Positions 1-5,898 of a stretch of 7,625 nt of DNA are shown piece by piece. The notes below the pieces were generated by a model. That model ran no database searches. It worked only from the letters and a program-made list of their open reading frames with translations, and was not told where the DNA came from. The first letter of the stretch is position 1; every line of letters starts with the position of its first letter. Source of the DNA: Micrococcales bacterium UBA3913 (GTDB lineage: Bacteria > Actinomycetota > Actinomycetes > Actinomycetales > Microbacteriaceae); NCBI GenBank assembly GCA_002391425.1, contig DGEZ01000097.1:1-7625 (forward strand), read 5' to 3'. The position numbers were made by a program, and so were the translations under genes.

Positions 1-632
1 CGGTTCGGGGTCTTCGCCAAAATGTCCGTGAGCTGCTTCTCCAGGACAACTCCGGAGAGCCCGTCCGAGCAGATCAGCCAGCGATCTCCGGGCTGTGTGT
101 CGATGATGGCAACGTCAATGTCCGGGCTCATATCCACATCGCCGAGAACCCGCATGACGACGTTGCGGCGGGGGTGGACGGCGGCCTCCTCGGGGGTGAT
201 CCGGCCAGCATCCACGAGCTTCTGGACGAAGGTGTGATCCTTGGATACTTGGGTGAGCTGCTGGTCCCGCCACACGTAGATGCGTGAGTCGCCGATGTGC
301 GCCAGGGCAAGCTTGTCCCCGACGATGGCGAAGGCGGAGCAGGTGGTTCCCATGCCGGAGAGTTCCGGGTACTGCGCGACCGTGGAATTCAGCAGTTCGT
401 TGGCGGTGAGCATCCCCTGTCGGATCTCGGCGAGGGCATCCTCCGGGGTGTCGTACTCGTGGTCCGCCTCCATGAGCTGGTTGACGGTAATCGCCGATGC
501 GACGTCTCCGCCGGCGTGCCCGCCCATGCCGTCAGCGACGACGAAGAGGTGCCGTCCGCAGTACGCCGAGTCCTGGTTGTTGGACCGGACCTTGCCGACG
601 TCTGAAACGACACTCCCGAGTGCGACAGGCAC
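1..632 (-). CDS. pstP: PP2C-family Ser/Thr protein phosphatase PstP (N-terminal part, cut by window edge)
   Basis: This is a metal-dependent PP2C phosphatase that removes phosphate from Ser/Thr residues, in actinomycetes mainly on PknA/PknB and their cell-wall targets. The 210 residues present carry the PP2C motifs in order: RSNNQD (about 16-21), VADGMGGHAGG (32-42, with metal-binding Asp34 and Gly35), GTTCSA (95-100), HIGDSRIYVW (112-121) and WLICSDGLSG (185-194). The start is a GTG four bases after the fhaB stop, and the residues after it match the usual PstP opening. The Shine-Dalgarno sequence is weak, so translational coupling to fhaB is likely. The rest of the catalytic domain, and the membrane segment and outer domain usual in this family, would lie beyond base 1. 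Identification is firm from motifs plus the fhaA-fhaB-pstP order; the symbol rests on that context. Confidence 0.93.
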   Translation of the reverse strand, partial: MPVALGSVVSDVGKVRSNNQDSAYCGRHLFVVADGMGGHAGGDVASAITVNQLMEADHEYDTPEDALAEIRQGMLTANELLNSTVAQYPELSGMGTTCSAFAIVGDKLALAHIGDSRIYVWRDQQLTQVSKDHTFVQKLVDAGRITPEEAAVHPRRNVVMRVLGDVDMSPDIDVAIIDTQPGDRWLICSDGLSGVVLEKQLTDILAKTPN

Positions 633-636
633 GATG

Positions 637-1140
637 TTACCGCCGCCTGAGGACCAGCACGCTCGTGCCGATGCCGATGGGTGTGTCGAGGGGGATGGGG
701 GTGCTGGACGTGACCTTGTGCCCGTCCAGGGTTGTGCCGTTGGTCGAACCTTGGTCTTCGAGCATCCAGACGCCATTGTGCGGGAAGATGCGGGCGTGAT
801 TCGTCGAGGTGTAGTCGTCCCGGAGGACGAGCGAGGACTCGAGCGAGCGGCCAATCGTGATGGCTTCGTCGGTGAGGGCGACCTCATGCCCGGTGCGCGG
901 ACCCTCGGTGATGACGAGGTCCACGGGCAGATCTGTCGTGGCCAGCCCACCAGGCTGACGAGGGGCAACGGGCGGTGCGGAGGGGGCCGCCGGCGCAGCA
1001 GACGACTTCCGCGCTTTTTTCAGGATGCGGACCCGGGGCCCGAACAAATCGGAGCGAATGGCGAGGATGACGGCCAGCACGAATAACCACAGGACGACGA
1101 GAAAGGCGATTTTGAGCAGAAAGAAAGTCAGTGGTGTCAT
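637..1140 (-). CDS. fhaB: Membrane-anchored FHA-domain protein FhaB (FipA-like)
   Basis: This is a 167-residue phosphothreonine-reading adaptor. A single hydrophobic segment at about residues 5-28 anchors it in the membrane. A basic stretch (35-45) and an Ala/Pro-rich linker (48-65) lead to a C-terminal FHA domain (about 73-165). That domain has the phosphopeptide-binding signature: GRS at 97-99, SxxH at 112-115 and GSTNGT at 131-136. In mycobacteria the protein in this position takes part in cell division and is linked to PknA/PknB signalling; a similar role here is inferred from synteny. The ATG overlaps the fhaA stop in an ATGA (1137-1140), and GGAGGG lies 6 nt upstream inside fhaA, so the pair is translated as a coupled unit. 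Length and layout are normal for the family. Confidence 0.93.
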   Translation of the reverse strand: MTPLTFFLLKIAFLVVLWLFVLAVILAIRSDLFGPRVRILKKARKSSAAPAAPSAPPVAPRQPGGLATTDLPVDLVITEGPRTGHEVALTDEAITIGRSLESSLVLRDDYTSTNHARIFPHNGVWMLEDQGSTNGTTLDGHKVTSSTPIPLDTPIGIGTSVLVLRRR

Positions 1141-1823
1141 CTCTGGCCCTCCAACTGCTCCTGGGGAACGATGCGGAACGTCACGGCAGTGCGGCCAATG
1201 CGGAACGTCATGTCGGGTAACAGCTCCGCTTCAACGATCTTCTCTCCATGGATACTGGTGCCGTTGGTCGAGCCGAGGTCTCGGAGCACCGCCTTGTGAG
1301 TATTCCACAGCACGGCCGCATGCTGCTTGGACACCCCGGGATCATTGATCGTGATCGTGCAGTCAGCTCCCCTGCCCAGCACCGTGCGGGCGCCCGTGAT
1401 GGGGTAGAGCCTTCCGGCGATGTCGAGCGCCGGGGTCCAGCGCACGGATGACGTGTCGACGACATTCGAGGCGACCGCGGTCAAGCCGATCGCGATGTCT
1501 GGGTCCTCTCGGAAAGACAGCGTCAGGGGACCCGCGTACGAGTAGTGCTGGCGAGTGGCATGCTCCTCGACGAGGCGCAAAAGCTCATGGGTGATCGCTC
1601 CGTGAGCGAGGTCGAGGCGGTCGTAGTCTCCGGGGTTGAGGGAAACCGTGTACGCGTTGGGGACGAGGATGCGGTCTCGTGAAATCACCTGAGCATGAGC
1701 ATCCATATCGCTTTTGAGCGCAGAAGCGACGTCGATCGGCTGTAAGCCGGATCTGAACGTCTTCGCGAAGGCGCCATTGACCGCCTTCTCGAGTCCTCGC
1801 TCAAAACCATCGAGTATTCCCAC
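1137..1823 (-). CDS. fhaA: FhaA: DUF3662 plus FHA-domain signalling protein
   Basis: This 228-residue cytosolic protein is the first gene of the phospho-signalling operon. Residues 1-115 form the DUF3662/FhaA N-terminal domain, which opens MGILDGFERGLEK and contains a QPIDVASAL-like stretch. Residues about 138-220 form an FHA domain with GR at 150-151, SKQH at 165-168 and GSTNGT at 184-189. In mycobacteria FhaA binds phosphorylated partners, including the MviN pseudokinase domain, and tempers peptidoglycan synthesis; that role is inferred here from family and synteny. The start is GTG, chosen because GAGGAG (1828-1833) lies 4 nt upstream and the residues after it match the conserved family N-terminus. 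The linker between the two domains is only about 25 residues, much shorter than the long low-complexity linker of the roughly 530-residue mycobacterial protein. Confidence 0.94.
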   Translation of the reverse strand: MGILDGFERGLEKAVNGAFAKTFRSGLQPIDVASALKSDMDAHAQVISRDRILVPNAYTVSLNPGDYDRLDLAHGAITHELLRLVEEHATRQHYSYAGPLTLSFREDPDIAIGLTAVASNVVDTSSVRWTPALDIAGRLYPITGARTVLGRGADCTITINDPGVSKQHAAVLWNTHKAVLRDLGSTNGTSIHGEKIVEAELLPDMTFRIGRTAVTFRIVPQEQLEGQR

Positions 1824-1874
1824 GGAACTCCTCGGTTGCTCGTGTCTGCCGCGCCAATCGCGCGCGGCGTGGTC

Positions 1875-1880
1875 ATCCTA
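1875..1880 (-). promoter_or_regulatory. Probable -10 element of the fhaA-fhaB-pstP operon
   Basis: TAGGAT on the minus strand fits the actinobacterial TANNNT -10 consensus and lies 51 nt before the fhaA GTG. It would give a leader of about 45 nt carrying the GAGGAG ribosome-binding site at 1828-1833. No good -35 is visible at 17-18 nt. A short inverted repeat (1886-1900) fills the spacer instead. Confidence 0.45.
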
Positions 1881-1885
1881 CCGAT

Positions 1886-1900
1886 GCTACCTGGGGTAGC
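1886..1900. repeat. Inverted repeat in the fhaA promoter spacer
   Basis: Two perfect 6-base arms, GCTACC and GGTAGC, are separated by 3 bases. The repeat lies immediately upstream of the TAGGAT -10 and reaches into the expected -35 position. That placement would suit a regulator's operator, but the arms are short and no regulator can be named. Confidence 0.4.
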
Positions 1901-1943
1901 GGTATTCGCTAGACGCCCACCGCGTCCGAAACTCCTCCGCTTT

Positions 1944-1954
1944 TATGCTAGTCT
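1944..1954 (+). promoter_or_regulatory. Probable promoter (-10) of tRNA-Leu
   Basis: TATGCTAGTCT contains an extended -10: TG, one base, then TAGTCT (1949-1954). TATGCT at 1944-1949 is an alternative reading. Transcription would start near 1961, leaving a leader of about 35 nt for RNase P to remove before the tRNA at 1995. No convincing -35 is present, which is common with extended -10 promoters. Confidence 0.45.
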
Positions 1955-1994
1955 GCCTTAGTGCTGTGACCCTTTGTGGTCATCACAATACCCG

Positions 1995-2078
1995 GCCCGG
2001 GTGGCGGAATTGGCAGACGCGCTGGCTTCAGGTGCCAGTGATCGCAAGGTCGTGGGGGTTCAAGTCCCCCCTCGGGCA
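1995..2078 (+). tRNA. tRNA-Leu, anticodon CAG
   Basis: This is a class II tRNA of 84 nt reading the CUG leucine codon. The acceptor arms GCCCGGG (1995-2001) and CTCGGGC (2071-2077) pair with one G-U. The anticodon stem CTGGC/GCCAG encloses TTCAGGT, with anticodon CAG at 2029-2031. The long variable arm includes a GATC/GGTC stem, and the T arm is GGGGG-TTCAAGT-CCCCC (2054-2070). The discriminator is A2078, as expected for leucine. The bases after it read CC then G, so the terminal CCA is not fully encoded and must be added. A tRNA-Leu beside fhaA is also found in mycobacteria (established knowledge, recalled). Confidence 0.97.
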
Positions 2079-2084
2079 CCGGCA

Positions 2085-2125
2085 GGCTCCCGCTTGTTTA
2101 CTGGCAAGTGGGAGCCTTTTCCGTT
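2085..2125 (+). terminator. Rho-independent terminator of tRNA-Leu
   Basis: A 12-bp stem (2085-2096 with 2105-2116, one G-U pair) closes an 8-nt loop and is followed by TTTT at 2117-2120 and a T-rich continuation. It begins 7 nt after the tRNA end, so it very likely ends that transcript. It also shields the convergent HAD gene from read-through. Confidence 0.88.
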
Positions 2126-2205
2126 GTTGAAATGTCGCCATGTAACAAATTCACGGATTGGCTGTGAGCAGCTTTCGCGCGGATACCTGTCGCAGCAGGT
2201 GCTGG

Positions 2206-2862
2206 TCATTCGAGGAATGCAGCAACATCCTCGGGCGTGTCCAGAATCTGGATCGCTCCCGAGAGCTCCTCATCATCGGGGGCGTAGCCCCAGCGCACGC
2301 CGAGAACATCCACACCAGCCTGCCGGCCCCCATCCACGTCGAAGATCCGGTCTCCGATCAGCAGTGGGGCAGTGACGTCTGCGCCGGATCGAGCCAGACG
2401 CTCGCACGCGGTGCGCACCACATCCGCTTTTGCGCTGCGTCCGGACGCCGGGTCAGCCCCCGTGATGGTTGTAAACAGCGAAGCAATACCGAAGTGGGTG
2501 AGCATCTGCACGGCGGTGTCCTCGGACTTCGAGGTCGCGACGGCCAGGGGGTGCCCTCTGCGGTGCAGAGTTTCGAGCAGGTCTTGGATGCCGGGAAACA
2601 CCTGTGAGCGGGAGATCCCGGTCGCGACGTATCGTTCGCGGTAGACGGCAACCGCCCGCTGGGCCGTATCCGCGGGCATGCCAGAGATGTCCGTGAATCC
2701 TGTGTATAGGGGCGGCCCGCAGTGCAGCAGCAGCTGTTCGGGCGACTCTTGCGGCCATCCCAGGGTTTCGAGGGTGTAGGCAATGCAGGACGTAATGCCG
2801 GGGGCGGTATCAACTAGGGTGCCATCCAGATCGAACAGAATCGAGGTGTACCGCCGGTGCAT
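2206..2862 (-). CDS. HAD-superfamily phosphatase (subfamily IA, Gph / 5'-nucleotidase-like)
   Basis: This is a soluble 218-residue hydrolase that should remove phosphate through an aspartyl-phosphate intermediate with Mg2+. All four HAD motifs are present: I is FDLDGTLVDT with Asp11 and Asp13; II is AVATSKS with Thr110/Ser111; III is Lys145 in SAKADVV; IV is IGDRIFDVDG with Asp171 and Asp175. The helical cap lies at about residues 20-85. The GDRxxDxxG form of motif IV and the following GVRWGY resemble the Gph/5'-nucleotidase-like branch. The substrate (phosphoglycolate, a nucleotide or another phosphoester) cannot be read from the sequence. The ATG has GAGAGAG (2869-2875) 6 nt upstream. It lies 40 nt after tRNA-Gly on the same strand and may share its transcript. 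No T-tailed hairpin follows the stop. Confidence 0.9.
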   Translation of the reverse strand: MHRRYTSILFDLDGTLVDTAPGITSCIAYTLETLGWPQESPEQLLLHCGPPLYTGFTDISGMPADTAQRAVAVYRERYVATGISRSQVFPGIQDLLETLHRRGHPLAVATSKSEDTAVQMLTHFGIASLFTTITGADPASGRSAKADVVRTACERLARSGADVTAPLLIGDRIFDVDGGRQAGVDVLGVRWGYAPDDEELSGAIQILDTPEDVAAFLE

Positions 2863-2902
2863 GGGAATCTCTCTCGCATGGGCTAGAGCTGCAGATAGTG
2901 AG

Positions 2903-2973
2903 AGCGGATGACGGGAATCGAACCCGCGCCGTCAGCTTGGGAAGCTGAAGTTCTACCATTGAACTACATCCGC
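2903..2973 (-). tRNA. tRNA-Gly, anticodon CCC
   Basis: This 71-nt tRNA reads the GGG codon. Acceptor arms GCGGATG and CATCCGC (2967-2973 with 2904-2910) pair perfectly. The D arm is GTTC/GAAC, and the anticodon stem TCAGC/GCTGA encloses TTCCCAA with anticodon CCC at 2939-2941. The T arm is CGGGTTCGATTCCCG. The discriminator is U, usual for bacterial glycine tRNA. The next bases are CT, so CCA is not encoded. Confidence 0.97.
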
Positions 2974-3063
2974 ATGGCCCTGGATGAGGGTTCCGTCTCC
3001 CCCTCCGCCTGGCTCGTGCCCGGCAGCTGTGGGACGGCGTGACATCCGTTTGTGAGCGCATCC

Positions 3064-3096
3064 AGGGTAACACGACGCGGCGAGGCATGTCGTCAA
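3064..3096 (-). promoter_or_regulatory. Candidate promoter of tRNA-Gly
   Basis: On the minus strand TTGACG (3091-3096) is a near-perfect -35 and TACCCT (3064-3069) fits the TANNNT -10. The 21-nt gap between them is longer than the preferred 17-18, so only one of the two may be used. The leader before the tRNA would be about 85 nt. The rest of the 2974-3188 gap shows no open frame or strong hairpin that I can support. Confidence 0.35.
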
Positions 3097-3176
3097 CGGG
3101 CACCGAGGATCGTGGCAGACGGCGGCCGGGGACCTCGCGCGGGAGGGGTGTTCCGCCGGCAGGGCGAAATCCTCGC

Positions 3177-3182
3177 TAGGCT
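3177..3182 (+). promoter_or_regulatory. -10 element of dcd, leaderless-type
   Basis: TAGGCT ends exactly 6 nt before the dcd ATG, so transcription should begin at or within a base of the start codon. The only purine-rich stretch, GAGG at 3184-3187, is one base from the ATG, too close for a ribosome-binding site. No clear -35 is seen. Confidence 0.55.
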
Positions 3183-3188
3183 CGAGGC

Positions 3189-3794
3189 ATGCTGCTGTCT
3201 GATCGTGATATCCGTGCGGCTCTGAAGCAGGGCCGCTTCCGTCTGGAGCCATTCGATGACTCTGCCGTCCAGCCCTCGAGCATCGATGTCCGGCTGGACA
3301 GGTATTTCCGGCTCTTCGACAATCACAAGTACCCCGTCATCGATCCCTCGCAGGAACAGCCCGAGCTGACCCGCCTCATTGAGGTACCAGCCGGGGAGCC
3401 ATTCGTGTTGCACCCCGGAGAGTTCGTCCTCGGGGCAACGTTCGAACGGGTCTCTCTGGGGCCGGATGTGGCCGCTCGTCTGGAGGGGAAGAGCTCGCTG
3501 GGTCGGCTCGGGCTGCTGACGCATTCGACCGCTGGCTTCGTCGACCCGGGGTTCTCCGGGCACGTCACGCTGGAGCTGTCCAATATGGCTACGCTCCCGG
3601 TGCTGTTGTGGCCGGGGATGAAGGTCGGGCAGTTGTGCTTCTTCCAGCTCAGTAGCGAGGTCGAGCATCCCTACGGATCCCAGGTGTATGGGTCTCACTA
3701 CCAGGGGCAGCGCGGACCGACCGCGTCGCGCTCCTGGAAAAACTTCTCGGTGATCGACGTCAGCGTGACGGATGCGGGCAGCGCGGGCAACTAG
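3189..3794 (+). CDS. dcd: Bifunctional dCTP deaminase / dUTP diphosphatase
   Basis: This 201-residue cytosolic enzyme supplies dUMP for thymidylate synthesis. It matches the actinobacterial bifunctional form (DCD:DUT), which deaminates dCTP and hydrolyses the product to dUMP, nearly residue for residue over 1-186. Signatures are MLLSDRDIRA at the start, QPSSIDVRLD (28-37), EGKSSLGRLGLLTHSTAGF (99-117), DPGFSGHVTLELSN (119-132) with catalytic Glu129, WPGMKVGQL (141-149) and YQGQRGPTASRS (171-182). The S-S-x-x-R and THST segments are those that shape the nucleotide site. It runs about 11 residues past the mycobacterial protein, with an unremarkable tail. Transcription probably starts at the ATG. 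It stands alone, divergent from tRNA-Gly and convergent with katA. Identification is firm; bifunctionality is inferred from similarity to the Mycobacterium enzyme. Confidence 0.96.
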   Translation: MLLSDRDIRAALKQGRFRLEPFDDSAVQPSSIDVRLDRYFRLFDNHKYPVIDPSQEQPELTRLIEVPAGEPFVLHPGEFVLGATFERVSLGPDVAARLEGKSSLGRLGLLTHSTAGFVDPGFSGHVTLELSNMATLPVLLWPGMKVGQLCFFQLSSEVEHPYGSQVYGSHYQGQRGPTASRSWKNFSVIDVSVTDAGSAGN

Positions 3795-3841
3795 TCGCAC
3801 GGACCGGGGTCGTGTCCGGCTCCGGAACGTGCTGACCTCTT

Positions 3842-3883
3842 AACGAACGAAGGAGGGGAGCTGGCCTCGGCCGACTCCCCTCC
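3842..3883 (-). terminator. Hairpin terminator of furA-katA
   Basis: A strong GC-rich hairpin pairs GGAGGGGAG (3852-3860) with CTCCCCTCC (3875-3883), and GGCC/GGCC near the tip extends it. Reading on the minus strand, 16 nt after the katA stop, it is followed by TTCGTTCGTT, a broken T-tract. On the plus strand no T-run follows, so it is a poor terminator for dcd, though the stem could still impede read-through. The palindrome CGCGTACGCG (3885-3894) lies between it and the katA stop. Confidence 0.6.
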
Positions 3884-3899
3884 CCGCGTACGCGCTCTG

Positions 3900-5351
3900 C
3901 TACTTGCTGGCTGCAACCGGGGTCACCGCGGCACGAATGCGCGCCGCCGTGTCGGCGTCGATCTGCTCCCAGTACCACAGGAAGCGTTCCTTAACCTCAT
4001 CCCGAGTGAGGCTGCGGTACTGGCCGATGAGGGTGTCGACCAGGCGGGCGCGTTCCTCTGCACTGAACACGTCGCGAACGAGTGACCCGGCCTGACCGAA
4101 GTCGTCGTCCTGGGAGTGCAGTGTTGCTGCGGAGCGGACAAGCTCGCCATCCGAGGACCAGCCGCCTTCGCCAGCGGCAGCTGGGTCTGCAGCAGGTCCG
4201 CCCAGGGAGTTCGGTGCGTAGACCGGCCCGGTGTGGTAATCCACGCGCATGTGCCCGTCCTTGCTGTACGAGTGGACCTCAGCGATGGGGCGGTTGACCG
4301 GCAGCTGGTTGTAGTTGGCGCCGATGCGGTACCGATGCGCATCCGCGTAGGAGAACACGCGGGCGAGAAGCATCTTGTCTGGGCTCACGTCGATTCCGGG
4401 GACAAGATTGGACGGCTCGAATGCGGCCTGCTCGATCTGCGAGAAGTAGTCCACCGGGTTCTCGTTGAGCTCGAACTCCCCGACCTCGATCAGCGGGTAG
4501 TCGGCGTGCGACCACACCTTCGTCAAGTCGAAGGGATTGAAGCGGTAGGAGGTGGCATCCGCATAGGGCATGATCTGAACGGAGACGGTCCACTTCGGAT
4601 AGTCGCCGCGCTCAATCGCTTCATAGAGATCACGCAGGTAGTAGTCCGTGTCGATCCCGACGAGGTGCTCGGCGTCGTCGTTGGTCATGCTCTTCACGCC
4701 CTGCTGGGAGTGGAAGTGGTACTTCACCCAGAACCGTTCTCCGGCCGCATTGATCCACTGATAGGTGTGAGACCCGTACCCGTTCATGTGCCGCCAGTCC
4801 ACGGGCAGCCCACGATCGCCCATGAGATAGGTCACCTGGTGGGCGCTCTCCGGAGACAGCGTCCAGAAGTCCCACTGCATGTCCGCGTCACGGAGGTGAG
4901 TGGCGGGCAGCCGCTTCTGAGAGTGGATGAAGTCAGGGAACTTGATGCCGTCTCGAATGAAGAACACGGGAGTGTTGTTCCCGACGATGTCGTAGTTTCC
5001 CTCTGTGGTGTAGAACTTCAGCGCGAAGCCGCGGACGTCCCGCCACGTATCGGGGCTGCCCAGCTCGCCGGCCACAGAGGAGAAGCGCGCCAGCATCCGA
5101 GTGGTGGTGCCAGGCTGGAAGACGGCGGCACGCGTATAGCCGGAGACATCACCGGTGACGCGCAGCACGCCGAACGCGCCTCCGCCTTTGGCGTGCACGA
5201 CCCGCTCGGGGACGCGCTCGCGATTGAACTGGGCCAGCTTCTCGACGAGGTAGTGGTCATGAAGGGCCACTGCTCCATCAGCGCCGACGGTCTGCGAGTA
5301 CTGGTCGCTTGCGACAGGCGCGCCGTTGTTCTTGGTAGTTGGGTTAGGCAT
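3900..5351 (-). CDS. katA: Monofunctional haem catalase (small-subunit, clade 3 type)
   Basis: This 483-residue cytosolic enzyme splits hydrogen peroxide into water and oxygen. Catalytic His53 lies in VVHAKGGGAFG. The catalytic Asn lies in DIVGNNTPVFFIRD (121-134, Asn125/126), followed by the family block KFPDFIHSQKR (137-147). The proximal haem ligand is Tyr335 in RVFSYADAHRYR (331-342), with Arg331 and Arg342 around it. YNQLPVNRP (347-355) is also conserved. There is no large-subunit C-terminal flavodoxin-like domain, so this is the roughly 55-kDa small-subunit class; NADPH binding is typical of the class but not shown here. The start overlaps the furA stop by 8 bases, so expression probably depends on furA translation and on FurA control. 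Identity is firm; the symbol katA is by convention for this class. Confidence 0.96.
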   Translation of the reverse strand: MPNPTTKNNGAPVASDQYSQTVGADGAVALHDHYLVEKLAQFNRERVPERVVHAKGGGAFGVLRVTGDVSGYTRAAVFQPGTTTRMLARFSSVAGELGSPDTWRDVRGFALKFYTTEGNYDIVGNNTPVFFIRDGIKFPDFIHSQKRLPATHLRDADMQWDFWTLSPESAHQVTYLMGDRGLPVDWRHMNGYGSHTYQWINAAGERFWVKYHFHSQQGVKSMTNDDAEHLVGIDTDYYLRDLYEAIERGDYPKWTVSVQIMPYADATSYRFNPFDLTKVWSHADYPLIEVGEFELNENPVDYFSQIEQAAFEPSNLVPGIDVSPDKMLLARVFSYADAHRYRIGANYNQLPVNRPIAEVHSYSKDGHMRVDYHTGPVYAPNSLGGPAADPAAAGEGGWSSDGELVRSAATLHSQDDDFGQAGSLVRDVFSAEERARLVDTLIGQYRSLTRDEVKERFLWYWEQIDADTAARIRAAVTPVAASK

Positions 5352-5814
5352 GTGTTTCCTTTCTGAGGGTGAGTTCGCACTCGTGGCAGACGGCGAGGTA
5401 GGTGACCTGTGCTTCCAGGAGCGTCATGCCGTGCGTGTCACTGGGCAGCAGGCATGGTGCCTCTCCCCTGGCACAGTCGACGTCTTCGACACGTCCGCAG
5501 CGCACGCATTCGATGTGGTGGTGGTTGTCTCCGACACGCGTCTCGTATCGAGCAGCAGAATCTTTGCCGGGCAGGTCGATTCGCCGAAGCAGCCCGATAG
5601 CGGTCAGGTCGTTGACGATTCCGTGAACGGTCTGGAGAGTGACGGTGGGCACGCGCTGAGCTCGCTTGAGAAGACGGTAGATCTCTTCAGCGCTGGAATG
5701 CGGGTGGTGATCAATGACCTCGAGTGCTGCGAGCCGTTGATGGGTGACGCGCAGTCCCTGTTCGCGCAGACGTGTCGACCAGTAGTCGGTCGAGGAGGCG
5801 GGTTCCGGTGTCAC
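5344..5814 (-). CDS. furA: FurA/CatR-type Fur-family regulator of the catalase operon
   Basis: This 156-residue DNA-binding metalloregulator should repress the furA-katA operon until peroxide or metal status changes. Residues 10-80 form the winged helix and 85-156 the dimerisation/metal domain. Its C-terminal half closely follows mycobacterial FurA: ARYETRVGDNHHHIECVRCG (88-107) and DVDCARGEAPCL (111-122). Two CxxC pairs (103/106 and 143/146) would make the structural zinc site. His39, Glu91, His98-100 and Asp111 line up roughly with the PerR regulatory-metal ligands His37, Asp85, His91/93 and Asp104; an aspartate at the last position is typical of peroxide sensors. In the recognition helix, QTVHGIVNDL has His64 where most relatives have Tyr. 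The GTG start is 6 nt after a -10 element, so the mRNA is probably leaderless. The stop overlaps the katA start. Confidence 0.93.
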   Translation of the reverse strand: MTPEPASSTDYWSTRLREQGLRVTHQRLAALEVIDHHPHSSAEEIYRLLKRAQRVPTVTLQTVHGIVNDLTAIGLLRRIDLPGKDSAARYETRVGDNHHHIECVRCGRVEDVDCARGEAPCLLPSDTHGMTLLEAQVTYLAVCHECELTLRKETHA

Positions 5815-5820
5815 ACGGGT

Positions 5821-5849
5821 ACCCTACCATTATTTTTAGTAATTCAAAA
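5821..5849 (-). promoter_or_regulatory. Promoter of furA-katA
   Basis: On the minus strand TTTTGA (5844-5849) and TAGGGT (5821-5826) stand 17 nt apart, as -35 and -10. The -10 ends exactly 6 nt before the furA GTG, so transcription should start at or next to the start codon. An AT-rich inverted repeat covers the -35 and most of the spacer. Confidence 0.65.
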
Positions 5850-5852
5850 TAA
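5830..5852. promoter_or_regulatory. Probable FurA operator
   Basis: Perfect 7-base arms TTATTTT (5830-5836) and AAAATAA (5846-5852) flank 9 bases, in a strikingly AT-rich island within GC-rich DNA. The size (23 bp), composition and position over the -35 of the regulator's own promoter match the AT-rich box upstream of furA genes in other actinomycetes. Binding here would block polymerase; the FurA assignment is inferred from position. Confidence 0.6.
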
Positions 5853-5871
5853 CTGCGCGTATGCGAGCGCA
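5846..5871 (-). terminator. Weak candidate terminator after the MFS gene
   Basis: On the minus strand the arms TGCGC and GCGCA (5867-5871 with 5854-5858) enclose 8 bases and are followed by AGTTATTTT. The stem is only 5 bp and the T-run is imperfect and shared with the furA operator. It may simply be chance. Confidence 0.25.
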
Positions 5872-5898
5872 CACTCCTGAGTTGTCGGAGCGGATGCC

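Noticed and set aside
280..1086. A 268-codon open frame on the plus strand opposite pstP/fhaB
   Set aside because: It lies over two clearly real genes with all catalytic and binding motifs. The translated product has no recognisable domain and looks like a GC-bias shadow.
2185..2204. Overlapping small inverted repeats (ACCTG/CAGGT and CAGCA/TGCTG) after the HAD gene stop
   Set aside because: Stems are 5 bp, mutually exclusive, and no T-run follows on the minus strand, so I do not call a terminator.
1974..2375. Open frame containing RVAELADALASGASDRKVVG
   Set aside because: This peptide is the translation of the tRNA-Leu gene, a well-known annotation artefact. The RNA folds perfectly.
2810..3103. 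Minus-strand open frame containing SSMVELQLPKLTARVRFPSSA
   Set aside because: It is the translation of tRNA-Gly and its flanks, the same kind of artefact.
3801..3830. GGAC/GTCC and CCGG repeats just after dcd as a dcd terminator
   Set aside because: The stems are short and interrupted, with no T-tract on the plus strand. How the dcd transcript ends is unresolved.
4116..5366. A 416-codon open frame on the plus strand opposite katA
   Set aside because: It is antisense to a full, well-conserved catalase, and its composition follows from GC-rich third positions of katA. It shows no family motifs.
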